A DNA stretch of 64,000 nt from Serinibacter arcticus (lineage in GTDB: Bacteria; Actinomycetota; Actinomycetes; Actinomycetales; Beutenbergiaceae), in the NCBI RefSeq assembly GCF_003121705.1, contig NZ_PYHR01000002.1:3844001-3908000 (forward strand), given 5' to 3'. Shown here piece after piece: positions 1 to 8,386 of the stretch. Every line of letters begins with the position of its first letter. Position 1 is the stretch's first letter. The notes below the pieces were generated by a model, which ran no database searches, had not been told where the DNA came from, and saw nothing but the letters and a program-made list of their open reading frames with translations. Both the position numbers and the translations under genes were made by a program.

Positions 1-556
1 AGCTCGCCGCGGAGCGCGCCGTCGCCCTCGCCCCCGCGCTGAAGTGGCCGAACGACGTCCTGCTCCGGCCGCCCGGTGCCACCACCGACAGAGACACCAC
101 CGACACCGACACAGACACCCCCGCCGTCGCCGGCTGGGGCACGACCCGCAAGGTCGCCGGCCTCCTGGCCGAGATCGTCCCCGGGCGGGACGCCCTCGTC
201 CTGGGGATCGGCGTCAACGTCGCCCAGACCCCCGAGCACCTGCCCGTCCCGTGGGCCACGTCGCTGGCGCTCGCGGGCCTGCGGACCACCTCCGCCGAGC
301 TCCTGGACCGCATCGGCGCCGCGCTCGCGCCGCTGCTGGACCGGTGGGAGACGACCGGGTTCGACGGCGTGCGCGCGGACGTCGCAGAGGTCACCGACAC
401 GCTCGGCCGGGACGTGGAGGCGGACCTCGGGGGCCGTCCCCGCTCGTGGGCCGGGCCACGGCGCTCGACGGCGCAGGTCGCCTCGTGCTCACCACGCCCG
501 ACGGCGAGGACCACGCCGTCGCGGCCGGCGACGTCGTGCACGCGCGGAGCCGGTGA
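1..556 (+). CDS. birA: Biotin--[acetyl-CoA-carboxylase] ligase, 3' part (frameshifted)
   Basis: Only the 3' portion lies in the window. The product activates biotin as biotinyl-AMP and attaches it to the biotin carrier domain of acyl-CoA carboxylases. The visible reading frame starts at base 3 and contains the catalytic-core motif KWPNDVLL, followed by an RKVAGLLAE segment and VLGIGVNV, all typical of the ligase domain. An unusual Thr/Asp-rich low-complexity insert (bases about 79-120) separates KWPND from the lysine segment. The frame is lost at the G run 429-433: upstream codons read in frame 3, while the expected C-terminal SH3-like domain (VGRATALDGAGRLVL) continues in frame 2 to the TGA at 554-556. 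One missing base explains this. A sequencing error is more likely than a dead essential gene. Confidence 0.88.
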   Translation, partial: ARRGARRRPRPRAEVAERRPAPAARCHHRQRHHRHRHRHPRRRRLGHDPQGRRPPGRDRPRAGRPRPGDRRQRRPDPRAPARPVGHVAGARGPADHLRRAPGPHRRRARAAAGPVGDDRVRRRARGRRRGHRHARPGRGGGPRGPSPLVGRATALDGAGRLVLTTPDGEDHAVAAGDVVHARSR

Positions 557-618
557 GCGCCTCCCCGGGAGCCCGTGCCGACCCCCTCGGCCCCGTGCGG
601 AGACCGGGCCCGGGCGCG

Positions 619-624
619 TAGGGT
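619..624 (+). promoter_or_regulatory. Putative -10 box TAGGGT of the cyclase gene
   Basis: TAGGGT matches the actinobacterial TAnnnT -10 element and ends 8 bases before the GTG at 633. Transcription would begin at or within two bases of the start codon, giving an essentially leaderless mRNA. No Shine-Dalgarno sequence precedes the GTG, which agrees with this. No convincing -35 is visible. Confidence 0.4.
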
Positions 625-632
625 CTCGTGAC

Positions 633-1673
633 GTGGACCACAGCGACGGGCGGGGGAACGAGCGGGAGCAGGACCTCACCCTCGAGCGGCAGACCCGCCT
701 CCTCCTGGGCGACCTGCCCGACATGGACGCCTACGACGTCGCCCGGCTCGTCGGCACCAGCGCCGCGCGTGTCCTGCAGTTCTGGCGGTCCCTGGGCTTC
801 GCCGGCATCGCCGCCAACGAGAAGGCCTTCACCCGTTCGGACGCCGACGCGCTGCGCGCCGCGCTCAGCCTCATCGAGGACTCCGGCCTGACGGAGACGG
901 CCTGGCGGGCCGTCGTCCGCGCCGCTGCCCACTCGGCCGACCGGCTCGCGCTGTGGCAGCTGGAGACCCTGGTCGAGGACGCCGAGCGGCGCTGGGTCCT
1001 GGACGACACCTCCGCGCGACTCGTCGTGCTCGACACGGTGGGGGAGTCGGTCGCGGCCCTCGAGGCGCTCACCTCCCACGCGTGGCGCCGGCACCTGCTC
1101 GCGCTGCTCACCCGCACCGAGCAGTCCGTGGGCCAGGCGGGCACCGCGGACGACGCCGACGCGCTGCCGCTCGAGCGCGCGACCGGGTTCGTCGACGTCG
1201 TCGCCTACACGGAGCGCTCGGCCCAGCTGGGAGCCGTCGGGCTCGCGGAGCTCGTCGCCTCGTTCGAGGAGCGGGCGCGCGACGTCGTCACCGCCTCCGG
1301 CGCCCGGGTCGTGAAGACGATGGGCGACGGCGTGCTGTTCGTCGCCGACGACCTCCCCACCGGCATCGAGGTCGCCCTCGACCTCGTGGACTCCTACGCC
1401 GACGCCCCGGTCCCGCTCGAGGTGCACGGCGCCGTCACGTGGGGCCGCGTCCTCTCGCGCTCCGGAGACGTCTTCGGACCGACGGTCAACCTCGCCGCGC
1501 GCCTGTCCGACATCGCGCAGGCGGGGCAGATCCTCACCGACGAGATCACCTGGGCGCTCGCCGAGGCCGACTCGGGCATCCGGGCCGGCGTGGCGGCGCT
1601 CTCGCTCCCGACGGCGCAGGTCCCGGGGATCGGGCCGGTCGAGCCGGTCCTGCTGGGGCGTGTCGAGCACTGA
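633..1673 (+). CDS. Class III adenylate cyclase
   Basis: A 346-residue protein that would make cAMP from ATP. The N-terminal 170 residues are mostly helical and resemble the regulatory half of mycobacterial pH-sensing cyclases of the Rv1264 type (recognised from memory). The catalytic domain spans about residues 184-345. Metal-binding Asp188 lies in GFVDVVAYT, and the second metal Asp232 in VKTMGDG. Lys228 and Asp279 (GDVFG) sit where adenine-specifying residues occur, and Asn286 and Arg290 in VNLAAR fit transition-state residues. A complete set of catalytic residues suggests an active homodimer. GTG 633 is chosen because a -10 box lies immediately upstream. The gene follows birA by 76 bases. 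No membrane segment or signal peptide is seen, so it should be cytoplasmic. Confidence 0.9.
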   Translation: MDHSDGRGNEREQDLTLERQTRLLLGDLPDMDAYDVARLVGTSAARVLQFWRSLGFAGIAANEKAFTRSDADALRAALSLIEDSGLTETAWRAVVRAAAHSADRLALWQLETLVEDAERRWVLDDTSARLVVLDTVGESVAALEALTSHAWRRHLLALLTRTEQSVGQAGTADDADALPLERATGFVDVVAYTERSAQLGAVGLAELVASFEERARDVVTASGARVVKTMGDGVLFVADDLPTGIEVALDLVDSYADAPVPLEVHGAVTWGRVLSRSGDVFGPTVNLAARLSDIAQAGQILTDEITWALAEADSGIRAGVAALSLPTAQVPGIGPVEPVLLGRVEH

Positions 1674-1698
1674 TTCCCGCGTCCTGGCACCAGGGAGG

Positions 1699-1752
1699 GC
1701 CGATGCCAGGCCGATAGCAGCCCGATATGCGGGCTTGGGGAGCCGATGGCAT
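1699..1752 (+). promoter_or_regulatory. Four helically phased direct repeats, putative operator
   Basis: Four copies of an 11-base unit with the core CCGAT begin at 1699 (GCCGATGCCAG), 1710 (GCCGATAGCAG), 1721 (CCCGATATGCG) and 1742 (GCCGATGGCAT). Spacing is 11, 11 and 21 bases, so all copies lie on one face of the helix. OmpR-family regulators typically bind tandem direct repeats of about 10-11 bases, so autoregulation by the adjacent response regulator is plausible. The last copy abuts the -10 box at 1753-1758. Confidence 0.55.
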
Positions 1753-1758
1753 TAGCAT
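1753..1758 (+). promoter_or_regulatory. -10 box TAGCAT of a leaderless response-regulator mRNA
   Basis: TAGCAT fits TAnnnT and is separated by exactly 6 bases from the GTG start at 1765. This places the expected transcription start on the first base of the start codon. There is no Shine-Dalgarno sequence before the GTG. Confidence 0.5.
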
Positions 1759-1764
1759 GCACGT

Positions 1765-2447
1765 GTGACGAAGGTGCTGCTTGCTGAAGACGACCCGGCC
1801 ATCGCCGAGCCCCTGGCCCGCGCCCTGACCCGGGAGGGGTACGAGGTCTCGGTCCACGGAACGGGCCGCGGTGCCATCGACGGTGCGCCGACGGCCGACC
1901 TGTTCGTGCTCGATCTCGGGCTGCCGGACATGGACGGCCTCGACGTCGCCCGCTGGATCCGCAGCCAGGGCATGACGACGCCGATCCTGGTGCTCACGGC
2001 CCGGGCCGACGAGGTCGACCTCGTCGTCGGCCTCGACGCCGGCGCCGACGACTACGTGACCAAGCCGTTCCGGCTGGCCGAGCTCCTGGCCCGCGTCCGG
2101 GCGCTGCTGCGCCGCGCGGGCGTCGAGGGCGAGGACTCCGACGAGCTCGTGGCCCAGAACGTGCGCGTGGACGTCTCCGCCCACCGCGCCTTCCAGGGCG
2201 ACCGCGAGCTCCAGCTCACGGCCAAGGAGTTCGACCTGCTGCGCGTGCTCGTGCGCGAGGCCGGCACCGTCGTCTCCCGCGAGTCCCTCATGCGCGAGGT
2301 CTGGGCCTCCGACCCCTCGGGCTCCACCAAGACGCTCGACATGCACGTCTCGTGGTTGCGCCGGAAGCTCGGCGACGACGCCGGAGCCCCCGCTACATCT
2401 CCACGGTCCGTGGCATGGGCTTCCGGTTCGAGGCGACGACGGCGTAG
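1765..2447 (+). CDS. OmpR-family response regulator (frameshifted near its end)
   Basis: A DNA-binding response regulator of about 227 residues after repair. The receiver domain (about 1-115) has acidic pocket Asp9-Asp10, phospho-acceptor Asp50 in VLDLGLPDMDG and the conserved lysine in YVTKPFR. The C-terminal winged helix (about 135-227) carries LTAKEFDLLRVL and a TLDMHVSWLRRKLG recognition region. At the C run 2387-2391 the frame is lost. Adding one C restores the canonical ending RYISTVRGMGFRFE and a TAG at 2445-2447. Without it the frame runs on into unrelated sequence. The partner is the histidine kinase starting at 2500. The stimulus is not evident. Phased repeats at 1699-1752 suggest autoregulation. 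Confidence 0.9.
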
Positions 2448-2499
2448 GGCACCTCCCGTGTGCCCCTCCCCGCGGCGCGGGCACCGGCAGGGCTGACCC

Positions 2500-3822
2500 G
2501 TGCAACGCCGACTCCTGCAGGCGACGATCGCGGCGGTGCTGGTCGCCGTCGTGCTCATCGGCGTGCCCGTCGGCATCTTCAGCGCCCTCACGGTGCGGGG
2601 CGGGATCGAGGACAACCTCGAGGTTCGCACGCTCGCGGTGGCGCGCGCCGTCGAGCGCCGGGCCGCGATCAACGAGCCCATCACCGAGGACCTGCTCAGC
2701 CCCTGGGTCGGTGAGGGCAGCCAGCTCCCGCTGAGCATCCGCGTGACGCCCGCCCGCGGCGAGGTGGTCGAGGTCGGCGACGAGTGGCCCGACCGCGCCG
2801 TCGTGGCCCGCATGGAGACGGCGTCCGGCGCCAACGTCCAGGTCGCCATCTCGGGCGACGCGATGGCGTTCCGGATGGCGCAGGTCGTCATCTTCGTCGG
2901 TCTCGCCGCCCTCATCGCGACGGCGGCCGCGGTCGCCGTCGCGCGCTTCCAGGCCCGCCGCGTGGCCGCCCCCCTGATCTACCTCGCCGCCAGCGCCGAG
3001 CAGCTCGGTTCCGGTCAGGTGCGGCCGCGCACGGAGGACTCCGGCATCGAGGAGATCGATCTCGTGGCCGCCGAGCTGTCACGGACCTCCGACCGGCTCG
3101 CGGCGCGACTCGCGGCCGAGCGCCAGTTCAGCGCGGACGCCAGCCACCAGCTGCGCACCCCGCTGACGGCGCTGTCCATGCGGCTGGAGGAGATCCAGCT
3201 GATGGCGGCCGAGGAGGAGGTGCAGGAGGAGGCCCGGATCGCGCTCGAGCAGGTGGAGCGCCTCGTCGGCGTCGTGGACGACCTCCTCAAGACCTCGCGC
3301 AAGTCCGCGGGCGGCACGACCGAGGTGGTGCACCTCAAGGAGGTGTTCAGCCAGCAGGAGAGCGAGTGGGGGCCCACCTACGCGAAGGCGGGCCGGACGC
3401 TCGTGTTCGACTCCGCCGGCTCGACGTCGGTGCTCGCGACGCCGGGCGCGCTCGCGCAGGTGCTCGCGACCCTCCTGGAGAACTCCCTCAAGTACGGCGA
3501 CGGCACCACGCGCGTGGTCTGCCGCCCCGCCTCGACCCGCCAGTCGGTCGTCATCGAGGTGAGCGACGAGGGCGCCGGGGTGCCGGCGGACATCGCCCCG
3601 CGCATCTTCGAGCGCTCCGTCTCGGGCGGGAAGAGCACCGGTCTGGGCCTGGCCCTCGCGCGCGACCTCACGGCGGCCGACGGCGGCAAGCTCGAGCTCG
3701 TCAAGGCGGTCCCCGCGGTCTTCCAGGTGTTCCTCAGTGCGGTCCCGACCGCGCTCGACCCCGACCACGTGCTGCCCCCGGGCTCCCTTGTGGCGGTGGG
3801 TCGACGGCGGCGCCGGCCGTGA
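2500..3822 (+). CDS. Sensor histidine kinase
   Basis: A 440-residue membrane kinase that would phosphorylate the response regulator encoded just upstream. TM1 lies at about 8-30, a short extracytoplasmic domain follows at about 31-125, TM2 at about 126-148, then a HAMP linker. The phospho-acceptor His216 is in the H-box ADASHQLRTPL. The ATPase domain shows the N-box LLENSLKYG, G1 SDEGAGVP and GGKSTGLGLALA. The F-box region reads RIFERSVSG. The small extracytoplasmic loop gives no recognisable ligand domain. The stop overlaps the gtrA start by 4 bases, so the kinase and a GtrA-like membrane protein are translationally coupled. Confidence 0.92.
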   Translation: MQRRLLQATIAAVLVAVVLIGVPVGIFSALTVRGGIEDNLEVRTLAVARAVERRAAINEPITEDLLSPWVGEGSQLPLSIRVTPARGEVVEVGDEWPDRAVVARMETASGANVQVAISGDAMAFRMAQVVIFVGLAALIATAAAVAVARFQARRVAAPLIYLAASAEQLGSGQVRPRTEDSGIEEIDLVAAELSRTSDRLAARLAAERQFSADASHQLRTPLTALSMRLEEIQLMAAEEEVQEEARIALEQVERLVGVVDDLLKTSRKSAGGTTEVVHLKEVFSQQESEWGPTYAKAGRTLVFDSAGSTSVLATPGALAQVLATLLENSLKYGDGTTRVVCRPASTRQSVVIEVSDEGAGVPADIAPRIFERSVSGGKSTGLGLALARDLTAADGGKLELVKAVPAVFQVFLSAVPTALDPDHVLPPGSLVAVGRRRRRP

Positions 3823-4400
3823 CGACGACGTCGCCGCGGCCCCGTACGCCCCGTACGCCCCCGGCCCCCGGCCACCGCTCCTCGACCCTCCGGCAGGCGC
3901 TGCGGTTCGCCGTCGTCGGTGGCGGCGGCGTCGTGGTCAACATGCTCGTGGCGATCATCCTGAACAGGCTCAACGGCGGCACCCGCAACTCCCAGGCGAT
4001 CCTGTTCGGGCTGCCGGGGACCGACTTCAACGTGCGGTTCACGGCGCTCGTCTGGGTGGCCTCGTTCCTCGTCGCCGTCGTGTTCAACTTCCAGCTCAAC
4101 CGCACCTGGACGTTCGGCGGCGCCGCGCGCAGCCGGTGGTGGTCGGAGTTCTGGCGGTTCCTCCTGGTCGGGAGCGTCGCGGCCGTCGTCGGGCTGGCGA
4201 TGAAGATCGCCCTCACGCACCCGGACTCGCCGATCTACCTGCCCGAACCGTGGTTCAACGAGGAGGTCGGGCTCTCCTCGCGCGAGTACTGGGCGCAGCT
4301 CGTCGCCATCGTGTGCACGATGCCGGTGAACTTCCTCGTGAACCGGTTCTGGACCTTCGGCAACGGCGACGGCGAGGGCCGGCGGCTCAGGAGGCGCTGA
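3819..4400 (+). CDS. GtrA-family membrane protein
   Basis: A 193-residue protein with about four predicted membrane helices. It contains the family hallmarks [13 protein letters not shown] near the N-terminus and two FxxNRxWTF motifs ([11 protein letters not shown] and [11 protein letters not shown]). GtrA/DPMS-type proteins are proposed to flip or help translocate polyprenyl-phosphate-linked sugars during cell-surface glycosylation. A possible enzymatic partner is the GT2 at 29886-30941, but they are far apart. GTG 3819 overlaps the kinase stop. The gene is convergent with purE and ends 4387/4400, overlapping it by 14 bases. Confidence 0.88.
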   Translation: MTTTSPRPRTPRTPPAPGHRSSTLRQALRFAVVGGGGVVVNMLVAIILNRLNGGTRNSQAILFGLPGTDFNVRFTALVWVASFLVAVVFNFQLNRTWTFGGAARSRWWSEFWRFLLVGSVAAVVGLAMKIALTHPDSPIYLPEPWFNEEVGLSSREYWAQLVAIVCTMPVNFLVNRFWTFGNGDGEGRRLRRR

Positions 4401-4929
4401 AGCCCGTCGTGGTGCTCCGCGAGCTGCGCAGCCGCGCGCCCTTCGCGCGGGCGACGTCGGCGAGCTCCGCCTGGAACGCGACCATCGCGGCGCGCAGCCG
4501 CAGCGACTCCTCGTCCGTGCCCGAGGCGAGGATGCGGGCGGCGAGCAGCCCGGCGTTCCGGGCGCCGCCGATCGACACGGTGGCGACGGGGACCCCGGCG
4601 GGCATCTGCACGATGGAGAGCAGCGAGTCCATGCCGTCGAGATGGCGCAGCGGCACCGGCACGCCGATGACGGGGAGCGGGGTGACGGCGGCGAGCATGC
4701 CGGGCAGGTGCGCGGCGCCGCCGGCCCCGGCGACGATTACGCGCAGGCCCCGGTCGGCCGCGCTCCGTCCGTACTCGATCATCTCGGTCGGCATCCGGTG
4801 CGCCGAGACGACGTCGACCTCGACGGCGACGTCGAACTCGGCCAGGGCGGTGGCCGCGGCCTCCATCGTGGGCCAGTCGGAGTCCGACCCCATGACGATC
4901 CCGACCACCGGCTGCTGCGACTGCGTCAT
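4387..4929 (-). CDS. purE: N5-carboxyaminoimidazole ribonucleotide mutase
   Basis: A 180-residue class I PurE that converts N5-CAIR to CAIR in de novo purine synthesis. The glycine-rich N-terminal motif [13 protein letters not shown], the SAHRMP motif and the [11 protein letters not shown] loop hold the substrate-binding residues. ATG 4929 is preferred because GGAGAG lies 9 bases upstream. An in-frame GTG at 4938 would instead overlap the purK stop. It follows purK directly on the same strand and the two are certainly co-transcribed. Confidence 0.96.
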   Translation of the reverse strand: MTQSQQPVVGIVMGSDSDWPTMEAAATALAEFDVAVEVDVVSAHRMPTEMIEYGRSAADRGLRVIVAGAGGAAHLPGMLAAVTPLPVIGVPVPLRHLDGMDSLLSIVQMPAGVPVATVSIGGARNAGLLAARILASGTDEESLRLRAAMVAFQAELADVARAKGARLRSSRSTTTGFSAS

Positions 4930-4934
4930 CGTGC

Positions 4935-6063
4935 TCACTCTCCCTGTCCGGACAGGATCGCGATCGCGCGGGCGGCGTCGCGACGAAGGACCTCGAGGTC
5001 GTCCCCGACGACGGTGACGTGCCCCAGCTTGCGTCCCGGGCGCACCTCCTTGCCGTACAGGTGCACCTTGGCGTGCGGCAGCTCGGCCAGCAGCTGCGGG
5101 TAGGCGCTGGTGGGGTCGGCCAGGTCGCTGCCGAGCAGGTTGGCCATGACGGCGTGCGGTTCGCGCTGGTCGGTCGCGCCGAGCGGGAGGTCGAGGACGG
5201 CGCGCAGGTGCTGCTCGAACTGCGAGGTGGTGTGGGCGTCGATCGTCACGTGACCGGAGTTGTGCGGGCGCATCGCGAGCTCGTTGACCACGAGCTCGCC
5301 GTCGACCTCGAACAGCTCCACGGCCAGGACGCCGGTGACCCCGAGGCCCTCGGCCACCAGCCGGCCGATGCCCTCGGCCTGGCGGACCGCCGTCGGGCTG
5401 AGGTCGGGCGCGGGGGAGAGCACCTCGGCGCACACGCCGCCGCGCTGGATCGTCTGGACGACGGGCCACGTCCGCATCTCGCCGCTCGGACGGCGGGCGA
5501 CGAGCACCGCGAGCTCGCGAGCGAAGGGGACCTTCTCCTCCAGCAGCACCGGCCAGGACCAGTCCAGCTCCCAGGCCTGCGCCTCCTCGCGCGACAGCAC
5601 GCGCACGCCCTTGCCGTCGTAGCCGCCGCGGGGGTCTTGGCGATGATCGGCCAGCCGACGTCGTCGCCGAACGCCAGCACCGCCGCGGCATCCTCGGCCG
5701 CGGCCCAGCGCGGGCACGGCACGTCGAGCTCACCGAGGCGGCGCCGCATCACGATCTTGTCCTGCGCGTGGATCAGGGCCTCGGGGCGGGGCTCGACGGC
5801 GTGGCCCGCGGCCCGCAGCTCGGCCAGCGTCTCGTTCGGCACGTGCTCGTGCTCGAACGTGAGGACGTCCGCCCCCTGCGCGAGCGCGCGCAGCGCGTCG
5901 GCGTCGCTCGCGGAGCCCACGACCGAGTCGGGCACGACCTGCGCCGTCGAGGACGTGGCGGACTCGACGAGGACCGTGAGGTGGACCTGCAGACCGACGG
6001 CGGCCTGCGCCATCATGCGGGCGAGCTGACCACCGCCGACGACGGCGACGCGGGGGAAGTCAT
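4935..6063 (-). CDS. purK: 5-(carboxyamino)imidazole ribonucleotide synthase (two frameshifts)
   Basis: An ATP-grasp enzyme of about 376 residues after repair, making N5-CAIR from AIR, ATP and bicarbonate for PurE. Recognisable parts are the N-terminal [15 protein letters not shown], the ATP-grasp segments WPIIAKTP and GYDGKGV, and the C-terminal substrate region [11 protein letters not shown]. Two single-base losses break the frame. One is at the G run 6052-6056, just after the ATG. Adding a base there restores an [12 protein letters not shown] start. The other is at G run 5630-5634, within the ATP-grasp loop. With both restored the length is an exact multiple of three and the protein is full length, so sequencing error is the best explanation. 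Confidence 0.92.
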
Positions 6064-6070
6064 GTCCGCC

Positions 6071-6094
6071 AGCCTAGGCGAGGCCCCGTAGGCT
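6071..6094. promoter_or_regulatory. Back-to-back purK and manA -10 boxes
   Basis: On the minus strand TAGGCT (6071-6076) ends 7 bases before the purK ATG, predicting a nearly leaderless purKE mRNA. On the plus strand TAGGCT (6089-6094) lies 26 bases before the manA GTG, which has a GGGAG ribosome site. The two hexamers are identical and only 12 bases apart, so the divergent promoters overlap and should compete for polymerase. Confidence 0.45.
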
Positions 6095-6120
6095 CGTCGC
6101 GTCCGGTCCACGCCCTGGGA

Positions 6121-7347
6121 GTGCCCTTGTACCGTCTCGCACCTGCCCTGCGTCACTACGACTGGGGCTCCACGACCGCCATCCCCGAGCTCCTCGGGGA
6201 GAGCGCCGACGGGTCCGCCGTGGCCGAGGCCTGGTTCGGGGCGCACGCCCACGGCTCCAGCCTCGTCGTCCCGCACACCGACGAGGCTTCGGACGGGCCG
6301 GACGGTCGCGAGACGTGGCCCACCCTGGCCGACGTCGTCGCACGGGACCCGCGCCTGCTGCTGGGTGAGGACGTCGTCGAGCGGTTCGGCGCCGAGCTCC
6401 CCTTCCTGCTCAAGCTGGTCGCCCCCGTGTCCCCGCTGTCCCTCCAGGTCCACCCCTCGCTGGAGCAGGCGGCCGTGGGCTGGGTGCGCGAGGAGCGGTC
6501 GGGCGTGCCCGCCGCGGCCGACCACCGGACCTACCGCGACACCAACCACAAGCCCGAGATGCTCTACGCCCTGACGACCTTCGAGGCCCTGAGCGGGTTC
6601 CGCACACCGCGCCGCGCCGCCGAGATCCTCGACGGCCTCGGCACCCCGCTCATCACCTCGACGATCGAGCGGCTGCGGTACGGCCACTCGGCGCAGGGCG
6701 TCCGCTCGGCGTTCGAGTACGTGCTCCTGGGGGCCAGGGACCGCGACGCCGACGTCGGGGTCGCCGTCGAGCGGATCGCCGCCCGGCTCGAGTCGGGGAC
6801 GAGCCCGTCGGAGCACGCCGACACCATCGCGCTGCGGATCGCCCGTGAGCACCCCGGTGACCGCGGCATCCTCGCCTCGCTCCTGCTCAACCCCGTGACG
6901 CTGCGGCCGGGCGAGGCGATGTTCGTCCCCGCGGGCGCCGTGCACGCCTACATCGCCGGGCTCGGGGTCGAGGTGATGGCGAGCTCGGACAACGTGGTGC
7001 GGGCCGCCATGACGAGCAAGCACCGCGACGCCCGGGCTCTGCTGGACATCGTCGACGTCCGCCCGGCCCCGCCGATCCGGCTCGCGCCCGAGCACGCCCG
7101 CAGCGGTGTGGAGGTCTTCTACGCCCCGGTGGAGGACTTCGAGCTCGCGGTCCTCACGGTCGACGAGCGCCCGGTGGAGATCGACGGCGGCGGACCCCGG
7201 ATCGTGCTCGCGATCGAGGGCGACCTGGAGCTGTGCCTCGGCGACGTCGTCGAGCGGCTCCCGCGCGGGGCGGCGGTGTTCCTGGCCGACGGCGAGGACC
7301 CCGTCGTCCGCGGTCACGGGCGCCTCGTGCGCGCCGGGGTGCCGTAG
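6121..7347 (+). CDS. manA: Mannose-6-phosphate isomerase, class I
   Basis: A 408-residue zinc enzyme interconverting fructose-6-P and mannose-6-P, the entry to GDP-mannose and mannosylated envelope polymers. Zinc ligands are recognisable as Gln109 and His111 (SLQVHP), Glu146 (HKPEM) and His275 (VPAGAVHAYIAG). It begins at a GTG preceded by GGGAG. In many actinobacteria manA sits with manB near the DUF3499/Trm112 genes. Here it lies between purK and rmlC, about 43 kb from those genes in this window. It is convergent with rmlC, with only 26 bases between the stops. Confidence 0.94.
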   Translation: MPLYRLAPALRHYDWGSTTAIPELLGESADGSAVAEAWFGAHAHGSSLVVPHTDEASDGPDGRETWPTLADVVARDPRLLLGEDVVERFGAELPFLLKLVAPVSPLSLQVHPSLEQAAVGWVREERSGVPAAADHRTYRDTNHKPEMLYALTTFEALSGFRTPRRAAEILDGLGTPLITSTIERLRYGHSAQGVRSAFEYVLLGARDRDADVGVAVERIAARLESGTSPSEHADTIALRIAREHPGDRGILASLLLNPVTLRPGEAMFVPAGAVHAYIAGLGVEVMASSDNVVRAAMTSKHRDARALLDIVDVRPAPPIRLAPEHARSGVEVFYAPVEDFELAVLTVDERPVEIDGGGPRIVLAIEGDLELCLGDVVERLPRGAAVFLADGEDPVVRGHGRLVRAGVP

Positions 7348-7373
7348 GAGGACGTCAGTGGTTCCCCGAGTGC

Positions 7374-7943
7374 TCAGGAGGCGGCGAGGATCTCCGCGAG
7401 CATCGGGGCCGCCGCGTCCTTGGCCGACAGCTGGGACCGGTTCTCGGGGTCGACCGGCACGGGCCACGCGATGGCGAGCTCGGGGTCCAGCGGGCTGATG
7501 GCGGACCCGGCCATGCCCGGGCGCCACTCCTGGTCGAAGCAGTACAGGTACTGGCTGGTGCCCTCGCTGGTGGACTGGAAGCCGTTCAGCACACCCTGGG
7601 GGACGAGCACCTGGACGCCGACCTCGATCGGCACGGTGACGACGGCTCCGACCGTCGGCGACCCGGGGCGCGCGTCGACGTAGGCGCCGAAGACGGACCC
7701 GCGGACGACGGAGACGAGCTTCGTCATCGCCTCGCCGTGCAGGCCGCGGAGAGCGCCGTGCGACGTCTCCGTGAGGTTGAGCTGCTGCCAGGGGCCGGCG
7801 TGGAGACCGGCGTCCGCCATCGCGCTGGCGCGGAAGAACTCGCGGATCGTGCCGCGCTCGTCGTGGATCTGCTTCATGCGGACGACGACGAGCCCGTCGA
7901 TCGCGGTGGTCTCGGTCCGGAAGTCGTCGATGCGCACGTTCAC
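7374..7943 (-). CDS. rmlC: dTDP-4-dehydrorhamnose 3,5-epimerase family
   Basis: A 189-residue cupin enzyme of the RmlC family, expected to epimerise dTDP-4-keto-6-deoxyglucose at C3 and C5 on the way to dTDP-rhamnose. The DERGTIREFF segment and the catalytic His69 in GALRGLHGE match the family. The segment after this His is shorter than in textbook RmlC, so a related sugar-nucleotide epimerase remains possible. GTG 7943 overlaps the stop of the upstream CoA-binding gene by 4 bases. The other rml genes lie at 33 kb (rmlB), 36 kb (rmlA) and 42 kb (rmlD), so the pathway is scattered. Confidence 0.8.
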   Translation of the reverse strand: MNVRIDDFRTETTAIDGLVVVRMKQIHDERGTIREFFRASAMADAGLHAGPWQQLNLTETSHGALRGLHGEAMTKLVSVVRGSVFGAYVDARPGSPTVGAVVTVPIEVGVQVLVPQGVLNGFQSTSEGTSQYLYCFDQEWRPGMAGSAISPLDPELAIAWPVPVDPENRSQLSAKDAAAPMLAEILAAS

Positions 7944-8386
7944 GGCCGCAATCCTAGGCGTCCGGCCTCGATGGCCGGGCAGCGGTCCATGACGACGTCG
8001 AGGCCGGCGGCCCGGGCGCGCCCGGCGGCGGCCTCGTCCACGACGTCGAGCTGGAGCCACACGGCGCGGGCGCCGCGGGCGATCGCGTCGTCGACCACCG
8101 CCCCGGCGAGGGACGAGTTCACGAAGACGTCGACGACGTCGACCTCGCCGGGCGCGTCCTCGAGCGTGGCGTAGCCGGTCGCCCCGTGCACCACGGGGGC
8201 GCTCGGGTGGACCGGCACGATCTCCATGCCCAGGGCCTGCAGGAGGTGGGCCACGCCGTAGGCGGCGCGCGCGGTGTTCGTGGAGAGCCCGACCACGGCC
8301 CAGCGGCCCGGCGTCGTCAGCAGCGTGCGGATGACGTCGGGGTCGTTGAGCGTGCCCGGGGTGCCCGGGGTGCTGTCGATGGTCAT
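7940..8386 (-). CDS. CoA-binding (Rossmann) domain protein
   Basis: A 148-residue single-domain protein of the YccU/CoA-binding type. It contains WAVVGLSTNTARAAYGVA, an NAD/CoA-binding Rossmann entry, then IVPVHPS, DVVDVFVNS and a C-terminal VMDRCPAIE, all usual for this family. Function is poorly known; members resemble the small domain of succinyl-CoA synthetase. ATG 8386 overlaps the stop of the LCP gene by 4 bases, and its own stop overlaps rmlC. LCP, CoA-binding protein and rmlC therefore form a tight minus-strand operon. Confidence 0.85.
   Translation of the reverse strand: MTIDSTPGTPGTLNDPDVIRTLLTTPGRWAVVGLSTNTARAAYGVAHLLQALGMEIVPVHPSAPVVHGATGYATLEDAPGEVDVVDVFVNSSLAGAVVDDAIARGARAVWLQLDVVDEAAAGRARAAGLDVVMDRCPAIEAGRLGLRP

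Noticed and set aside
489-1670. Long minus-strand frame of 393 codons opposite the adenylate cyclase
   Set aside because: It is rich in Arg, Gly, Val and Asp, has no family motif, and mirrors third-position GC bias of the well-supported cyclase on the other strand. Many similar frames across the window were rejected for the same reason.
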